Notes under the pieces: generated by a model
What the model was told of the DNA's origin: nothing
Databases searched by the model: none
The model's input: only the letters and a program-made list of their open reading frames with translations
Made by a program: the position numbers and the translations under genes
In this document: in pieces, positions 42,013 to 54,582 of the stretch
Numbering within the stretch: the first letter of the stretch is position 1
Layout of the letters: each line of letters opens with the position of its first letter
Assembly (NCBI GenBank): GCA_024500155.1
Contig: CM044856.1
Span: 46,004,303-46,068,302, forward strand
Direction of reading: 5' to 3'
Source: Chenopodium formosanum
Lineage: Eukaryota > Streptophyta > Magnoliopsida > Caryophyllales > Amaranthaceae
Length of the DNA stretch: 64,000 nt

Positions 42013-43225
42013 TCACTTTGGCATTACAAAGACCTTGAGTATGTTACAAGAACACTTCTATTGGCCTAAGATGCTCACGGATGTGCAACTAGTTATTTCT
42101 AGGTGTGCAAATTGTCAAAAAGCGAAGGCTACTTTTCATCAAGGCTTGTATACTCCTTTACTTGTTCCAGATTCACCTTGGGAAGATATTTCTATGGATT
42201 TTATTGTGGGATTGCCGAGAACACAACGGGGGAAAGACTCTATTATGGTTGTTGTGGATAGGTTCTCTAAGATGGCTCATTTTGTTCCTTGTCACAAAGT
42301 GGATGATGCTATGAAAGTGGCGGAATTATACTTCAAAGAGATTGTTAGATTGCATGGAATTCCGAAAACTATTGTGAGTGATCGAGATACAAAGTTCATG
42401 AGTTTCTTTTGGAAGTCTTTATGGAAGCTTGTGGGAACTAAATTGCTCTTTAGTACATCTTACCATCCACAAACTGATGGACAAACCAAGGTTACTAATC
42501 GTACTCTTGGTGCGCTTTTGCGTGGGTTAGTGAGTAAGACACAAAAGGATTGGGACATCAAGTTAGCTCATGCGGAGTTTGCTTATAATAGATCACCTAC
42601 ATATGCTACCAAACATAGTCCTTTTGAGGTAGTCTATGGAGTCAATCCGAAACTTCCAATTGATCTTGTTCCATTTCCTAAGGGTGAGTTAATTAACAAA
42701 GATGCCGAGTCTAAGTTGATGAGTATGCTTAAATTACATGCTCAAGTTCGAACAAGAATAGAGAAAGTAAATGACATGTACAAAGCTAGAGCAAACAAGC
42801 ATAGAAAGCAACAAAGTTACAATGTTGGAGACTTGGTATGGTTACATTTGAGAAAGGAAAGATTTCCAGGAAAACGCAAGAATATGTTGATGCCTAGAAG
42901 TGAAGGTCCTTTCAAGATTGTTGAGAAGATCAATGACAATGCTTATAAGTTAGAACTTCCGGGAGAATATGGAGTTAGTGCTACATTCAATGTTGGCGAT
43001 TTGGCTAAGTATATTCGTGATGAAGAACTTCGAGATTTGAGGACAAATTCTTTCGAAGAAGAGGATGATGATGCAAGTCTAAGCATGGAGAACTTTGAAG
43101 ATTTGCTTATCATGCATCAAGATAGCTTGTCCCTAAACATTGATTCAAGCCAAGCATTGCATGGACACTTTCTTGGATATCAAAGCAAAGCCACGGTTTG
43201 CTTAGTGGCTTTTCTTGGAGTCTAG
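41996..43225 (+). pseudogene. B3 integrase with LTR-encoded tail
   Basis: Zinc-binding region (HFGITKT...CANCQKAK), DDE residues in SMDFIVGLP and SDRDTKF, and GQTKVTNRTL where the usual catalytic Glu is Lys. That change alone should abolish integration activity. Ends with SATFNVGDLAKYIRD, then the LTR tail, stopping at 43225. Confidence 0.9.
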
Positions 43226-43783
43226 TTCACTTTCTTGAACTTTCTTGAATTTTCTTTACTTAGATTTTGCTTACAAGTTTTTACCTTTCACTTGAAAGGG
43301 TTTTTCTTGGTTCAAGCATTAGGATCTTAATCTTTATTTAGTTCTTTAATTTTTATTTATTTATTTAGTTGCTTTAAAAATCAGTTAGTTAGCAAAATAA
43401 ATCAGTTTGGTGTATGCTTGTGCGCCAAGGTGCTTGCTCTTCAAGCAAGTTAGAATTCTAGTTTAATTAGGATTGAATTAGGGACTTGTCCTAATCTTCC
43501 TAGGAAAACTAAGTCTTATAAATAGGGCTGTAAACACACGAATAGATATACATAGATTAATATTCAGATTATTTCTTAAGTTGCATACTTGAGTTTTGGT
43601 TGATTGCGATCAATTGCTGTTTTGTTTGTTTTAGTTAAAACATTCGTTTGGATTGATTAATTAGGTGGATTCTTAATTGATTAATCTTAGTTTTTGTTTA
43701 ATTTTTGGTGGATTTCCTGTATAAAATTTGACTTAAACATATCCCTTGTGTTTTGTTGATTTTCGGATCAATAATTCACATCA
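43069..43783 (+). repeat. B3 3' LTR (715 bp)
   Basis: Pairs with 29826-30540; followed by aagag and Tat-2 integrase sequence. Confidence 0.92.
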
Positions 43784-44009
43784 AAGAGATTACATCCTTT
43801 GTCTTGACGCTCTTGACCGCCTCTACTTACACCTACTCAGTGAAATAGTCCAGAACCACCTGAATATAGCACTTTCCGCATGGTGAAGGCGTATAAGGAC
43901 CCAAAATGTCCATGCCCCATTTAGCAAACGGGACTAGGCTGTGGATTGCTATCAAATCAATAGCCGAACGATGGATTAACTAGCTAAGATTTTGGCACTT
44001 ATCACATTT
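43784..44009 (-). pseudogene. Tat-2 integrase fragment (zinc-binding to DDE start)
   Basis: Reverse complement of Tat-1 about 4750-4965. The words ccatgccccattt (for KWGMD) and tttggcacttatcacattt (for CDKCQ) are recognisable. Flanked by the second aagag (43784-43788) and the first cattt (44005-44009) duplications, so B3 and B6 sit only about 225 bp apart in the same target gene. Confidence 0.88.
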
Positions 44010-44729
44010 TGATGTGAATTATTGATCCGAAAATCAACAAAACACAAGGGATATGTTTAAGTCTAATTCTATACAGGAAATCCACCAAGAATTAAACAAA
44101 AACTAAGATTAATCAATTAAGAATCCACCTAATTAATCAATCCAAACGAATGTTTTAATTAAAACAAGCAAAACAGCAATTGATCACAATCAACAAAAAA
44201 CTCAAGTATGCAACTTAAGAAATAAATCTGAATATTAATCTCTATGTATATTTATTCGTGTGTTTACAGCCCTATTTATAGACTTAGTTTACCTAGGAAG
44301 ATTAGGACAAGTTCCTAATTCAATCCTAATTAAACTAGAATTCTAACTTGCTTGAAGAGCAAGCACCTTGGCGCACAAGCATACACCAAACTCCTTGGAG
44401 AACAAGCACACGTCTAAACTGATTTATTTTGCTAACTAACTGATTTTAAAAGCAACTAAATAAAGATTAAAGATCCTAATGCTTGAACCAAGAAAAACCC
44501 TTTTAAGTGAAAGGTAAAAACTTGTAAGCAAAATCTAAGTAAAGAAAATTCAAGAAAGTTCAAGAAAGTGAACTAGACTCCAAGAAAAACCACTAAGCAA
44601 ACCGTGGCTTTTCTTTGATATCCAAGAAAGTGTCCATGCAATGCTTGGCTTGAATCAATGTTAAGGGATAAACTATCTTGATGCATGATAAGCAAATCTT
44701 CGAAGTTCTCCATGCTTAGACTTGCATCA
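44010..44729 (-). repeat. B6 3' LTR (720 bp)
   Basis: Pairs with 49401-50120. Private differences from its partner include cacgtctaaac, cccttttaag and gtggcttttc. Confidence 0.92.
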
Positions 44730-47700
44730 TCCTCCTCTTCTTCGAAAGAATTTGTCCTCAAATCTCGAAGTTCTTTATCAGGAATATACTTAGCCAAATC
44801 GCTAACATTGAATGTAGCACTAACTCCATATTCTCCCGGGAGTTCTAACTTATAAGCATTGTCATTGATCTTCTCAATAATTTTGAAAGGACCTTCACTT
44901 CTAGGCATCAACTTATTCTTGCGTTTTCCTGGAAATCTTTCCTTTCTCAAATGTAACCATACCAAGTCTCCAACAGTGTAACTTTGTTGCCTTCTATGCT
45001 TGTTTGCTCTAGCTTTGTACATGTCATTTACTTTCTCTATTCTTGTTCGAACTTGAGCATGTAATTTCAGCATACTCTTCAACTTAGACTCGGTATCTTT
45101 GTGAATTAACTCACCCTTAGGCAATGGAACAAGATCAATTGGAAGTTTCGGATTGACTCCATAGACTACCTCAAAAGGACTATGTTTGGTAGCATATGTA
45201 GGTGATCTATTATAAGCAAACTCCGCATGAGCTAACTTGATGTCCCAATCCTTTTGTGTCTTACTCACTAACCCACGCAAAAGCGCACCAAGAGTACGAT
45301 TAGTAACCTCGGTTTGTCCATCAGTTTGTGGATGGTACGATGTACTAAAGAGAAATTTAGTTCCCACAAGCTTCCATAGAGACTTCCAAAAGAAACTCAT
45401 GAACTTTGTATCTCGATCACTCACAATAGTTTTTGGAATTCCATGCAATCTAACAATCTCTTTGAAGTATAATTCCGCCACTTTCATAGCATCATCCACT
45501 TTGTGACAAGGAACAAAATGAGCCATCTTAGAGAACCTATCCACAACAACCATAATAGAGTCTTTCCCCCGTTGTGTTCTCGGCAATCCCACAATAAAAT
45601 CCATAGAAATATCTTCCCAAGGTGAATCTGGAACAGGTAAAGGAGTATACAAGCCTTGATGAAAAGTAGCCTTCGCTTTTTGACAAGTTGCACACTTAGA
45701 AATAACTAGTTGCACATCCGTGAGCATCTTAGGCCAATAGAAGTGTTCTTGTAGCATACTCAAGGTCGTTGTAATGCCAAAGTGACCAGCAATTCCTCCC
45801 CCATGAGCTTCTCTAACAACTAGCTCTCTAATAGAACACTTAGGAAGACAAAGTCGATTTCCTTTGAAAAGAAAACCATCTTGTAGCAAATAAGAACCCA
45901 CGGCTCCTTTAGTACACTCTTCAATCAATGTAGCAAAATCATCATCACCTTTGTAGTATTCTTTGATCAATTCTAAACCAAGTAGCTTGCTATTTAGAAT
46001 TCCAATCAAAGTGTATCTTCTAGATAATGCATCAGCCACAACATTCATTTTCCCTTCTTTGTACCTTGAAGAAAAATTAAATGATTGTAAAAATTCAACC
46101 CACGTAGCATGTCTAGGATTGAGCTTTTGTTGTCCATGTATGTACTTCAATGCTTCATGATCAGAATGCAACACAAAGTGATTAGGTCAGAGATAATGGC
46201 TCCAATGATCTAAAGCTCTAACAATGGCATAGAACTCTTTATCATAAGTAGAATAGTTCAATCGAGCTCCTCCCAATTTCTCACTGAAATATGCAATAGG
46301 CCTCTTCTTTTGGAGTAAAACTGCTCCAATTCCAACTCCACTAGCATCGGTTTCAACTTCAAAAGGACTTGAAAAATCTGGTAACGCAAGTATAGGTGCT
46401 TCACATAGCTTCTTTTTAACCAACTCAAACGCACTTTGAGCTTCCTTAGTCCATTCGAATTTACCCTTGTCCTTCTTCAAACATTCGGTCATAGGCGCCA
46501 CAATACTTGAGAAATGCTTGACAAATCTTCTATAGAACGAAGCTAGACCATGAAAAGACCTTACTTCACTCATATTAGTAGGAATAGGCCAAGTTTTAAT
46601 AGCCTCTACTTTCGAATGATCAACTGAAACTCCATCTTTTGATACAACATAACCAAGAAAAGTAACACTAGGCACTAAGAATTAGCATTTTTCAAGCTTA
46701 GCATAGAGTTTCTTCTCTCTTAACACTTCAAACACACTTGTTAGATGATTTAAATGATCATGCAAATTTTTAGAGTATATCAGAATATCATCTAAATAAA
46801 CAACAACAAACTTGCCAAGGAAAGGTTTAAGTACCTCATGCATCAACCTCATGAAAGTGCTAGGTGCATTAGTGAGTCCAAACGACATCACCAACCATTC
46901 ATACAACCCTAACTTTGTCTTGAATGCTGTTTTCCACTCATCTCCTTCTCTCATTCGAATTTGATGATAACCACTCATAAGATCAATCTTAGAAAACAAC
47001 TTTGAACCATGTAGTTCATCAAGTAGATCATCTAACCTTGGAATAGGAAATCAGTATTTGATAGTGATGTTATTCACACTCCTAATATCAATACACATGC
47101 GCCAACTCCCATCTTTCTTTGGGACAAGTAAAGTAGGCACAGCACAAGGGCTCATACTTTCCCTCACGTATCCTCTAGCCATAAGCTCTTCAATTTGCCT
47201 TTGCATCTCCTTTGTTTCTTCCGGATTACTTCTATAGGTTGCTTTATTAGGTAATGGTGCTCCCGGAATCAAGTCAATTTGATGCTCTATCCCACGAATA
47301 GGAGGTAGTCCCGGAGGTAATTCCTTAGGAAAGACATCCTTGAATTCTTCTAAAACAGATTCCAATTCATACGGCCTCTTTGCTTGTTTATCTTGATCAA
47401 TTCGAATCTCATTAGAAACAAGTATATATACCACATTGTTGCTGCAAATCTCTTTTCCTAATTCCCTCTCACTAATCAAATAAGAACTCTTCGAATTAGA
47501 GGTAACATTAGAAGACTTGTTGCTTATCAAAGGTTTTAAAGCAACCAGTCTCTCTTTTTCTCCTTTTCTCACAACATACACATTAGTCCTTCCATCAAAC
47601 TTCACAAATCTATCATATTGCCAAGGACGGCCTAATAGTATATGACAAGCATCCATAGGACAAACATCACACAAAACTTTATCATGAAATTTACCAATTG

Positions 47701-49108
47701 AAAAGGAGATTATGGCTTGTTTAGTTACCTTAACATCACTCGAATTATTAAGCCAATGAAGCTTATAAGGGCTTGGATGTTCAGTAGTTGACCACTTCAA
47801 TTTGTCTACCAAAGTAGTAGATACCACATTAGTGCAACTCCCCGTGTCTATGATCATATCACACAACCTATCTTCTACCTTGCACCTTGTAAGAAAGGTT
47901 TTCTCCCTTTGATTGTTTTCCATAGGTACGGTTTTAGAGTGTAGTGCCTTTCTTAGAACCAAACTTTGACCATGAGCCTTGGGATCAATTTTGTCAAAAT
48001 GCCCCTCTTCTTCTTCAAAGTTTTCCTCTTCGTTCTTTTCTTCATAGTCACTACCTTGCTCACACTTAGCTTGTTCTTGTTCCCACTCTTGAGCAGTCAT
48101 TACTCTTTTTGATGGATAATTAGTTGCAATGTGACCAACACTACCACACTTGAAGCACTTCCTATCTTCAACAAGCTTTTTAGGAGCTTCAAACTTTGAT
48201 TTAGTCTCCTTGTAATTCGAACTAGAACCACTTTTCTCCAAGCTGTTCTTCTCAAAAGGTTTAGCGAAACCTTTTACAAGGGGCTTAGTGTACGTCCCTT
48301 TCTTCCCCTTTATCTGTTTTTCAACTTTCAAAGCTACCTTGCAAACATCCTCAAAGGACCAATATTGTTGCAATTCAACCTTTTCAGCAATACTATCATT
48401 CAACCCCGAAATAAATCTAGCAATCTTATGCTCAACAATCTCTTCTAAGCCACATAGCATGCATAACTTTTCAAATTCACCAATATAATTCTCAACAGTC
48501 ATAGAATTTTGTTTAAAAAGTTGCATCTTAAGATAAACATCTTGAATATAATCACTAGGTACGAACCTTTTTTTCATGTGCTTCTTGAGTTGTTCCCAAG
48601 TTGAGATTCTTGCACGCCCCTCCTTATGCCTTTTCTTCTTTAGATTATCATACCAAAGACTAGCATAACCGGTCAGTTTTAATTCAGCCAATTTGCATCT
48701 TTTCCTTTCATCATACTCCTTGTAATCAAAAAGTGTCTCGGCCCTTCTAATCCACTCAAAGTATTTTTCAGGTTCATTCATACTCCCATTGAATTCGGGA
48801 AGATCTAATTTAAGGTTCCTATCATCATCCTTTGGTCTATCTCTTCTCCTAGGCCTTGGTGATTCATCACTTGAAAAATAATTATTTCGTGGCCTCCTTG
48901 GGTTCCTCCTTGGTTGTTCTTCCTCACTTGAACCAGAATTAGGGTTAGAATTCCCTTTCCTTGAAGAACCTCCAGCAAGAGTATCAAGCCTTTTTAATAT
49001 CTCATCCATCCTTGCTGCCAACTCGTCAATTCGCCTATCTCTTCTAAGATTTTGAGCCTGTTCTAAGGTTAATCCCCTTGGAACCTGTGGAACCTCCTCG
49101 TCACTCAT
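44573..49108 (-). pseudogene. B6 Gag-Pol with three in-frame stops
   Basis: Same length and domain order as B5, no frameshift. Stops at 47051-47053 (Arg CGA to TGA in KYRFPIP), 46682-46684 (Tyr to TAA in KCYFLV) and 46187-46189 (Arg CGA to TGA in YLRPNH). The knuckle has lost a ligand (CFKCGSVGHIATNY). Starts at MSDEE (49108); the frame otherwise runs to the LTR tail end at 44573. Two of three stops are C-to-T changes at CpG, typical of decay of methylated DNA. Confidence 0.92.
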
Positions 49109-49400
49109 GATTCCTACACAAACCAAGTCAGTTCATGCAAAAATCTTCATTAAAAGATCGAATCTTGAAGGAAAACTAGGCAACACAAAAACCGGACTCT
49201 CAACCGCAAATCAGTGCACACACACCAAACGTTTGAGGCTGTGTAGAACGCGTTACTCAACCAAAAATTATGAAATTTTATATGGTGATAGCTGGACGTT
49301 TTAAGAGTTCAATTCAAAAAGAATCACGTACAAATTCTCAGCCAATTGTTCCCAGTTTAATTTTTACCGAAGTTGCACAAACCTGCTCTGATACCAAAGA

Positions 49401-50120
49401 TGATGTGAATTATTGATCCGAAAATCAACAAAACACAAGGGATATGTTTAAGTCTAATTCTATACAGGAAATCCACCAAGAATTAAACAAAAACTAAGAT
49501 TAATCAATTAAGAATCCACCTAATTAATCAATCCAAACGAATGTTTTAACTAAAACAAGCAAAACAGCAATTGATCACAATCAACAAAAAACTCAAGTAT
49601 ACAACTTAAGAAATAAATCTGAATATTAATCTCTATGTATATTTATTCGTGTGTTTACAGCCCTATTTATAGACTTAGTTTACCTAGGAAGATTAGGACA
49701 AGTTCCTAATTCAATCCTAATTAAACTAGAATTCTAACTTGCTTGAAGAGCAAGCACCTTGGCGCACAAGCATACACCAAACTCCTTGGAGAACAAGCAC
49801 ACGCCTAAACTGATTTATTTTGCTAACTAACTGATTTTAAAAGCAACTAAATAAAGATTAAAGATCCTAATGCTTGAACCAAGAAAAACCCTTTCAAGTG
49901 AAAGGTAAAAACTTGTAAGCAAAATCTAAGTTAAGAAAATTCAAGAAAGTTCAAGAAAGTGAACTAGACTCCAAGAAAAACCACTAAGCAAACCGTGGCT
50001 TTGCTTTGATATCCAAGAAAGTGTCCATGCAATGCTTGGCTTGAATCAATGTTTAGGGATAAACTATCTTGATGCATGATAAGCAAATCTTCGAAGTTCT
50101 CCTTGCTTAGACTTGCATCA
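49401..50120 (-). repeat. B6 5' LTR (720 bp)
   Basis: Preceded on the + strand by the reversed primer site (gctctgataccaaaga); followed by cattt and Tat-2. Confidence 0.92.
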
Positions 50121-52265
50121 CATTTTCTAACCAACTCCATGGTATCTGACTCAATGGTGGCCCGGAAGTAGTGTCGCCTGGCTCTAATGGTTAGGGATCT
50201 CTCGCCTATGTAAGAAGCGCAATATTCCGCATACAGTTTTTCGAGAAGTTCTTTCCCCTTTTATGGGGTAACACACTCTAGTTGAGGATTCAAGAAACAT
50301 GCTTTGAAGAGTTCTCCTTTTCTCATCTTGAAGTTTGCAGCCCGCTTCTTTAAGACGGGTGTCTCTTAAGGTGAATCAGGAAGTGTGCCGTTTGTTAGGT
50401 ATGCCCAGATGCTATCCATCTAGGTAGAGCTTCGTAAAGAACTTCAATGGGCTCTTCATCAGATATACTTTGCTTTTCCATAACCTCCAAGAAGATTGAC
50501 TGAGTTGCATCACAGGAGGTAGAGGACCCCAATTTTGACAGAGCATCCGCCTCATTGTTTTCAGACCTGTGCACTTGACTTAGATGGAATTCTTCATGTG
50601 TCTAAGCCTCAACTTTCACCGCCTGCAAGTATTTGATCATAGCCGGATGGGTGGCTTCATACACACCATGGTATTGGCTAACAACCAGTTTAGAATCTGA
50701 GCATGCGTCAATTTTTGTTGCCCCTATCGCCTTGCACATGCGGATGCTGGCCAACATGGCTTCATATTTCGCCTCATTATTTGAGGCTTGGAATTTTAAT
50801 CATAGTGCATATTCATATTTATCCCTTTATAGAGATTGACAAATTATACATGCACCACAACCGTTCATAGTAGAGCTCCCGTCTACAAGCACCTTCTAAA
50901 CTTGATCAAGGTTATCTGGAGCACCCGGCCTTGTCATTTCGACAATGAAGTTGGCAAACTTCTGACCCTTCACTGCCTTTCATGGTTCGTAGGTGACTTC
51001 AAGACGCTGCATTTCAATAGCCCATTTCAGCATTCTGCCAGATGACTCCAAAATTGTCATTGGCTGCTTGAGGGGTTGATCTATATAGATCACCACCAGA
51101 TGTGTCAAGAAGTAAGGCTTCAACTTCTTAACATCCATGTAAAGAGCAAGGCCAAAAATTTCAACCATGGGGTACCGGAGTTCAGCATTTCTTAGAACAT
51201 GGCTAATGAAATAGACCGAGAGCTATATACCGTCTCTTTTAGTAAAGAGAACCGAACTGAGGGCATGATTTGAGACAGCTAAGTACATGTAAAGCGTCTC
51301 CTTGGGCAGAGGGCTAACAAGCCTTGCAAAGAGTGTAATTGTTCTTTAAATTTCTAAAAGGCCGCCTCAACATCATCTCCCCATCACCATCGGATGTGCA
51401 AAGAAGTAAAGGCATTAATCACCTGACCGGCTGAGGAATCTCCCAAGTGCAGGCAAGCAACCGGTGAGCTTTTGAACTTCCTACAAAATGCGGGGTGACT
51501 TCATGTCAATCACCGCCTGTATCCAAGAATATTCCCAGAGTCAACGCCAAAAATACATTGACCTTATGCCACTTGAGTATAGTTAAGGTTTCTCGAAGAT
51601 CAGGAAGGTGATCTGTCTGTAGCTTGGATTTGACTATCATGTCATCAATATACACCTCTACATTCCTCTCAATCTGATTGATGAAGACCGTATTAATCAT
51701 CCGTTAGAAAGTAGCAAGCGCATTCTTAAAGTCAAACGACATCAACGTATAAAAGAATAGCCCCTGATCGATGACGAAGGTCGTCTTTTTTTTTTTTTTT
51801 TTTTATCTTTTTCCATAGGGGTACCTGGTGGAAGCTGGAATAGACATCTATAAAACTTATCTAGGCATGCCTGGCTCTAGAGTCGACCTGACTATCGATC
51901 TTTGGGAGCGGATAACTGTCCTTTGGACATGCCTTGTTCAAGTCAGTGTAGTCAAAGCACATGCGCCAAGTACCATTTTGATTTTTTACAAGCACCACGT
52001 TTGCAACCTAATCAGGAAGTTACATGGACGAATGAACCTAGCGCTAACAGCTTTTTAACCTCGGCGGCTGCCGCCTTCTCTCCTCGCCGTGATTTCCTTT
52101 CTTTTGTCGGATGGGATTCTATTTAGGATCCATGACGAGTTTGTGGACAACATGATTCGGGCTGATGCTTGACATCTCTTCTACTTTAAAGGCAAAGATG
52201 TCTTTGAATTCTTTCAGCAGGAGATGCAAGGTTGCACTTAACCTTTCAAAAGTAGTCGTCCCCAC
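50121..52265 (-). pseudogene. Tat-2 RT, RNase H, second RNase H and integrase start
   Basis: The longest Tat-2 piece, matching Tat-1 from about 4750 back to 2640. Recognisable minus-strand stretches are the RNase H segment near 50980-51168 (FGLALYM, KLKPYFL), the RT segment near 51500-51720 (MINTVFINQ, IDDMIVKS) and the aRH region near 50640-50900. It is full of stops and indels, including a run of 19 T at 51786-51804 where Tat-1 has a short mixed A/G stretch. Confidence 0.85.
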
Positions 52266-52985
52266 TGATGTGAATTATTGATCCGAAAATCAACAAAACA
52301 CAAGGGATATGTTTAAGTCTAATTCTATACAGGAAATCCACCAAGAATTAAACAAAAACTAAGATTAATCAATTAAGAATCCACCTAATTAATCAATCCA
52401 AACGAATGTTTTAACTAAAACAAGCAAAACACCAATTGATCACAATCAACAAAAAACTCAAGTATGCAACTTAAGAAATAAATCTGAATATTAATCTCTA
52501 TGTATATCTATTCATGTGTTTACAGCCCTATTTATAAGACTTAGTTTACCTAGGAAGATTAGGACAAGTCCCTAATTCAATCCTAATTAAACTAGAATTC
52601 TAACTTGCTTGAAGAGCAAGCACCTTGGCGCACAAGCATACACCAAACTGATTTATTTTGCTAACTAACTGATTTTTAAAGCAACTAAATAAATAAATAA
52701 AAATTAAAGAACTAAATAAAGATTAAAGATCCTAATGCTTGAACCAAGAAAAACCCTTTCAAGTGAAAGGTAAAAACTTGTAAGCAAAATCTAAGTAAAG
52801 AAAATTCAAGAAAGTTCAAGAAAGTGAACTAGACTCCAAGAAAAACCACTAAGCAAACCGTGGCTTTGCTTTGATATCCGAGAAAATGTCCATGCAATGC
52901 TTGGCTTGAATCAATGTTTAAGGACAAACTATCTTGATGCATGATAAGCAAATCTTCGAAGTTCTCCATGCTTAGACTTGCATCA
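52266..52985 (-). repeat. B7 3' LTR (720 bp, short subtype)
   Basis: Shares caccaattgatcac and atctattcatgtg with its partner; lacks the ctccttggagaac segment. Confidence 0.92.
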
Positions 52986-54582
52986 TCCTCCTCTTCTTCG
53001 AAAGAATTTGTCCTCAAATATCAAATCCCACAAAAAAATCCATAGAAATATCTTCCCAAGGTGAATCTGGAACAGGTAAAGGAGTATACAAGCCTTGATG
53101 AAAAGTAGCCTTCGCTTTTTGACAAGTTGCACACCTAGAAATAACTAGTTGCACATCCGTGAGCATCTTAGGCCAATAGAAGTGTTCTTGTAACATACTC
53201 AAGGTCTTTGTAATGCCAAAGTGACCAGCAATTCCTCCCCCATGAGCTTCTCTAACAACTAGCTCTCTAATAGAACACTTAGGAAGACAAAGCTGATTTC
53301 CTTTGAAAAGAAAACCATCTTGCAGCAAATAAGAACCCACGGCTCCTTTAGAACACTCTTCAATCAATGTAGCAAAATCATCATCACCTTTGTAGTATTC
53401 TTTGATCAATTCAAAACCAAGTAGCTTGCTATTTAGAATTCCAATCAAAGTGTATCTTCTAGATAATGCATCAGCCACAACATTCGATTTCCCTTCTTTG
53501 TACCTTGAAGAAAAATTAAATGATTGTAAAAATTCAACCCACGTAGCATGTCTAGGATTGAGCTTTTGTTGTCCATGTATGTACTTCAATGCTTCATGAT
53601 CCAAATGCAACACAAAGTGATTCGGTCGGAGATAATGACTCCAATGATCTAAATCTCTAGCAATGGCATAGAACTCTTTATCATAAGTAGAATAGTTCAA
53701 TCGAGCTCCTCCCAATTTCTCACTGAAATATGCAATAGGCCTCTTCTTTTGGAGTAAAACTGCTCCAATTCCAACTCCACTAGCATCGGTTTCAACTTCA
53801 AAAGGACTTGAGAAATCTTGTAACGCAAGTATAGGTGCTTCACATAGCTTCTTTTTAACCAACTCAAACGCACTTTGAGCTTCTTTAGTCCATTTGAATT
53901 TATCCTTGTCCTTCTTCAAACATTCGGTCATAGGCGCCACAATACTTGAGAAATTCTTGACAAATCTTCTATAGAACGAAGCTAGACCATGAAAAGACCT
54001 TACTTCACTCATATTAGTAGGAATAGGCCAAGTTTTAATAGCCTCTACTTTCGAATGATCAACTGAAACTCCATCTTTTGATACAACATAACCAAGAAAA
54101 GTAACACTAGGCACTAAGAAGTAGCATTTTTCAAGCTTAGCATAGAGTTTCTTCTCTCTTAACACTTCAAACACACTTGTTAGATGATTTAAATGATCAT
54201 GCAAATTTTTAGAGTATATCAGAATATCATCTAAATAAACAACAACAAACTTGCCAAGGAAAGGTTTAAGTACCTCATGCATCAACCTCATGAAAGTGCT
54301 AGGAGCATTAGTGAGTCCAAACGGCATCACCAACCATTCATACAACCCTAACTTAGTCTTGAATGCTGTTTTCCACTCATCTCCTTCTCTCATTCGAATT
54401 TGATGATAACTACTCATAAGATCAATCTTAGAAAATAACTGTGAACCATGTAGTTCATCAAGTAGATCATCTAATCTTGGAATAGGAAATCGGTATTTGA
54501 TAGTGATGTTATTCACACTCCTACTATCAATACATGCACCAACTCCCATGTTTCTTTGGGACAAGTAAAGTAGGCACGGCAC
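52829..54582 (-). pseudogene. B7 RT, RNase H, integrase start, then LTR tail
   Basis: RT from CIDSRSVNNITIKY, YLDD box, RNase H with TDASGVGIGAVLLQ, and the integrase zinc-binding region to SMDFFVG. Near 53020-53035 the integrase core and C-terminus are gone: sequence jumps to RTNSFEEEED and the LTR tail, with about four unexplained bases (atca) at the join. A stop sits at the junction (53014-53016); the tail reads on to 52829 in another frame. Confidence 0.9.

Larger units (their letters stand above)
29826..43783 (+). mobile_element. B3: B-family element interrupted by the B4/B5 block
   Basis: Target duplication aagag (29821-29825 and 43784-43788) in the Tat-2 integrase. LTRs 29826-30540 and 43069-43783, both 715 bp (short subtype), with about eight differences by eye, clearly older than B1 and B2. 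Without the 7853-bp B4/B5 block and its duplicated ccggt it is about 6100 bp, full length. The coding region has at least two frameshifts. Confidence 0.92.
44010..50120 (-). mobile_element. B6: full-length B-family element with point stops
   Basis: 6111 bp with target duplication cattt (44005-44009 and 50121-50125) in the Tat-2 integrase zinc-binding region. LTRs 44010-44729 and 49401-50120, 720 bp each, about eight differences by eye. The internal region of 4671 bp equals that of B5. The LTRs keep the long-subtype segment but lack ~25 bp of the aaataaataaaaatt run and one base of the TATA box (tttatagac). Confidence 0.93.
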
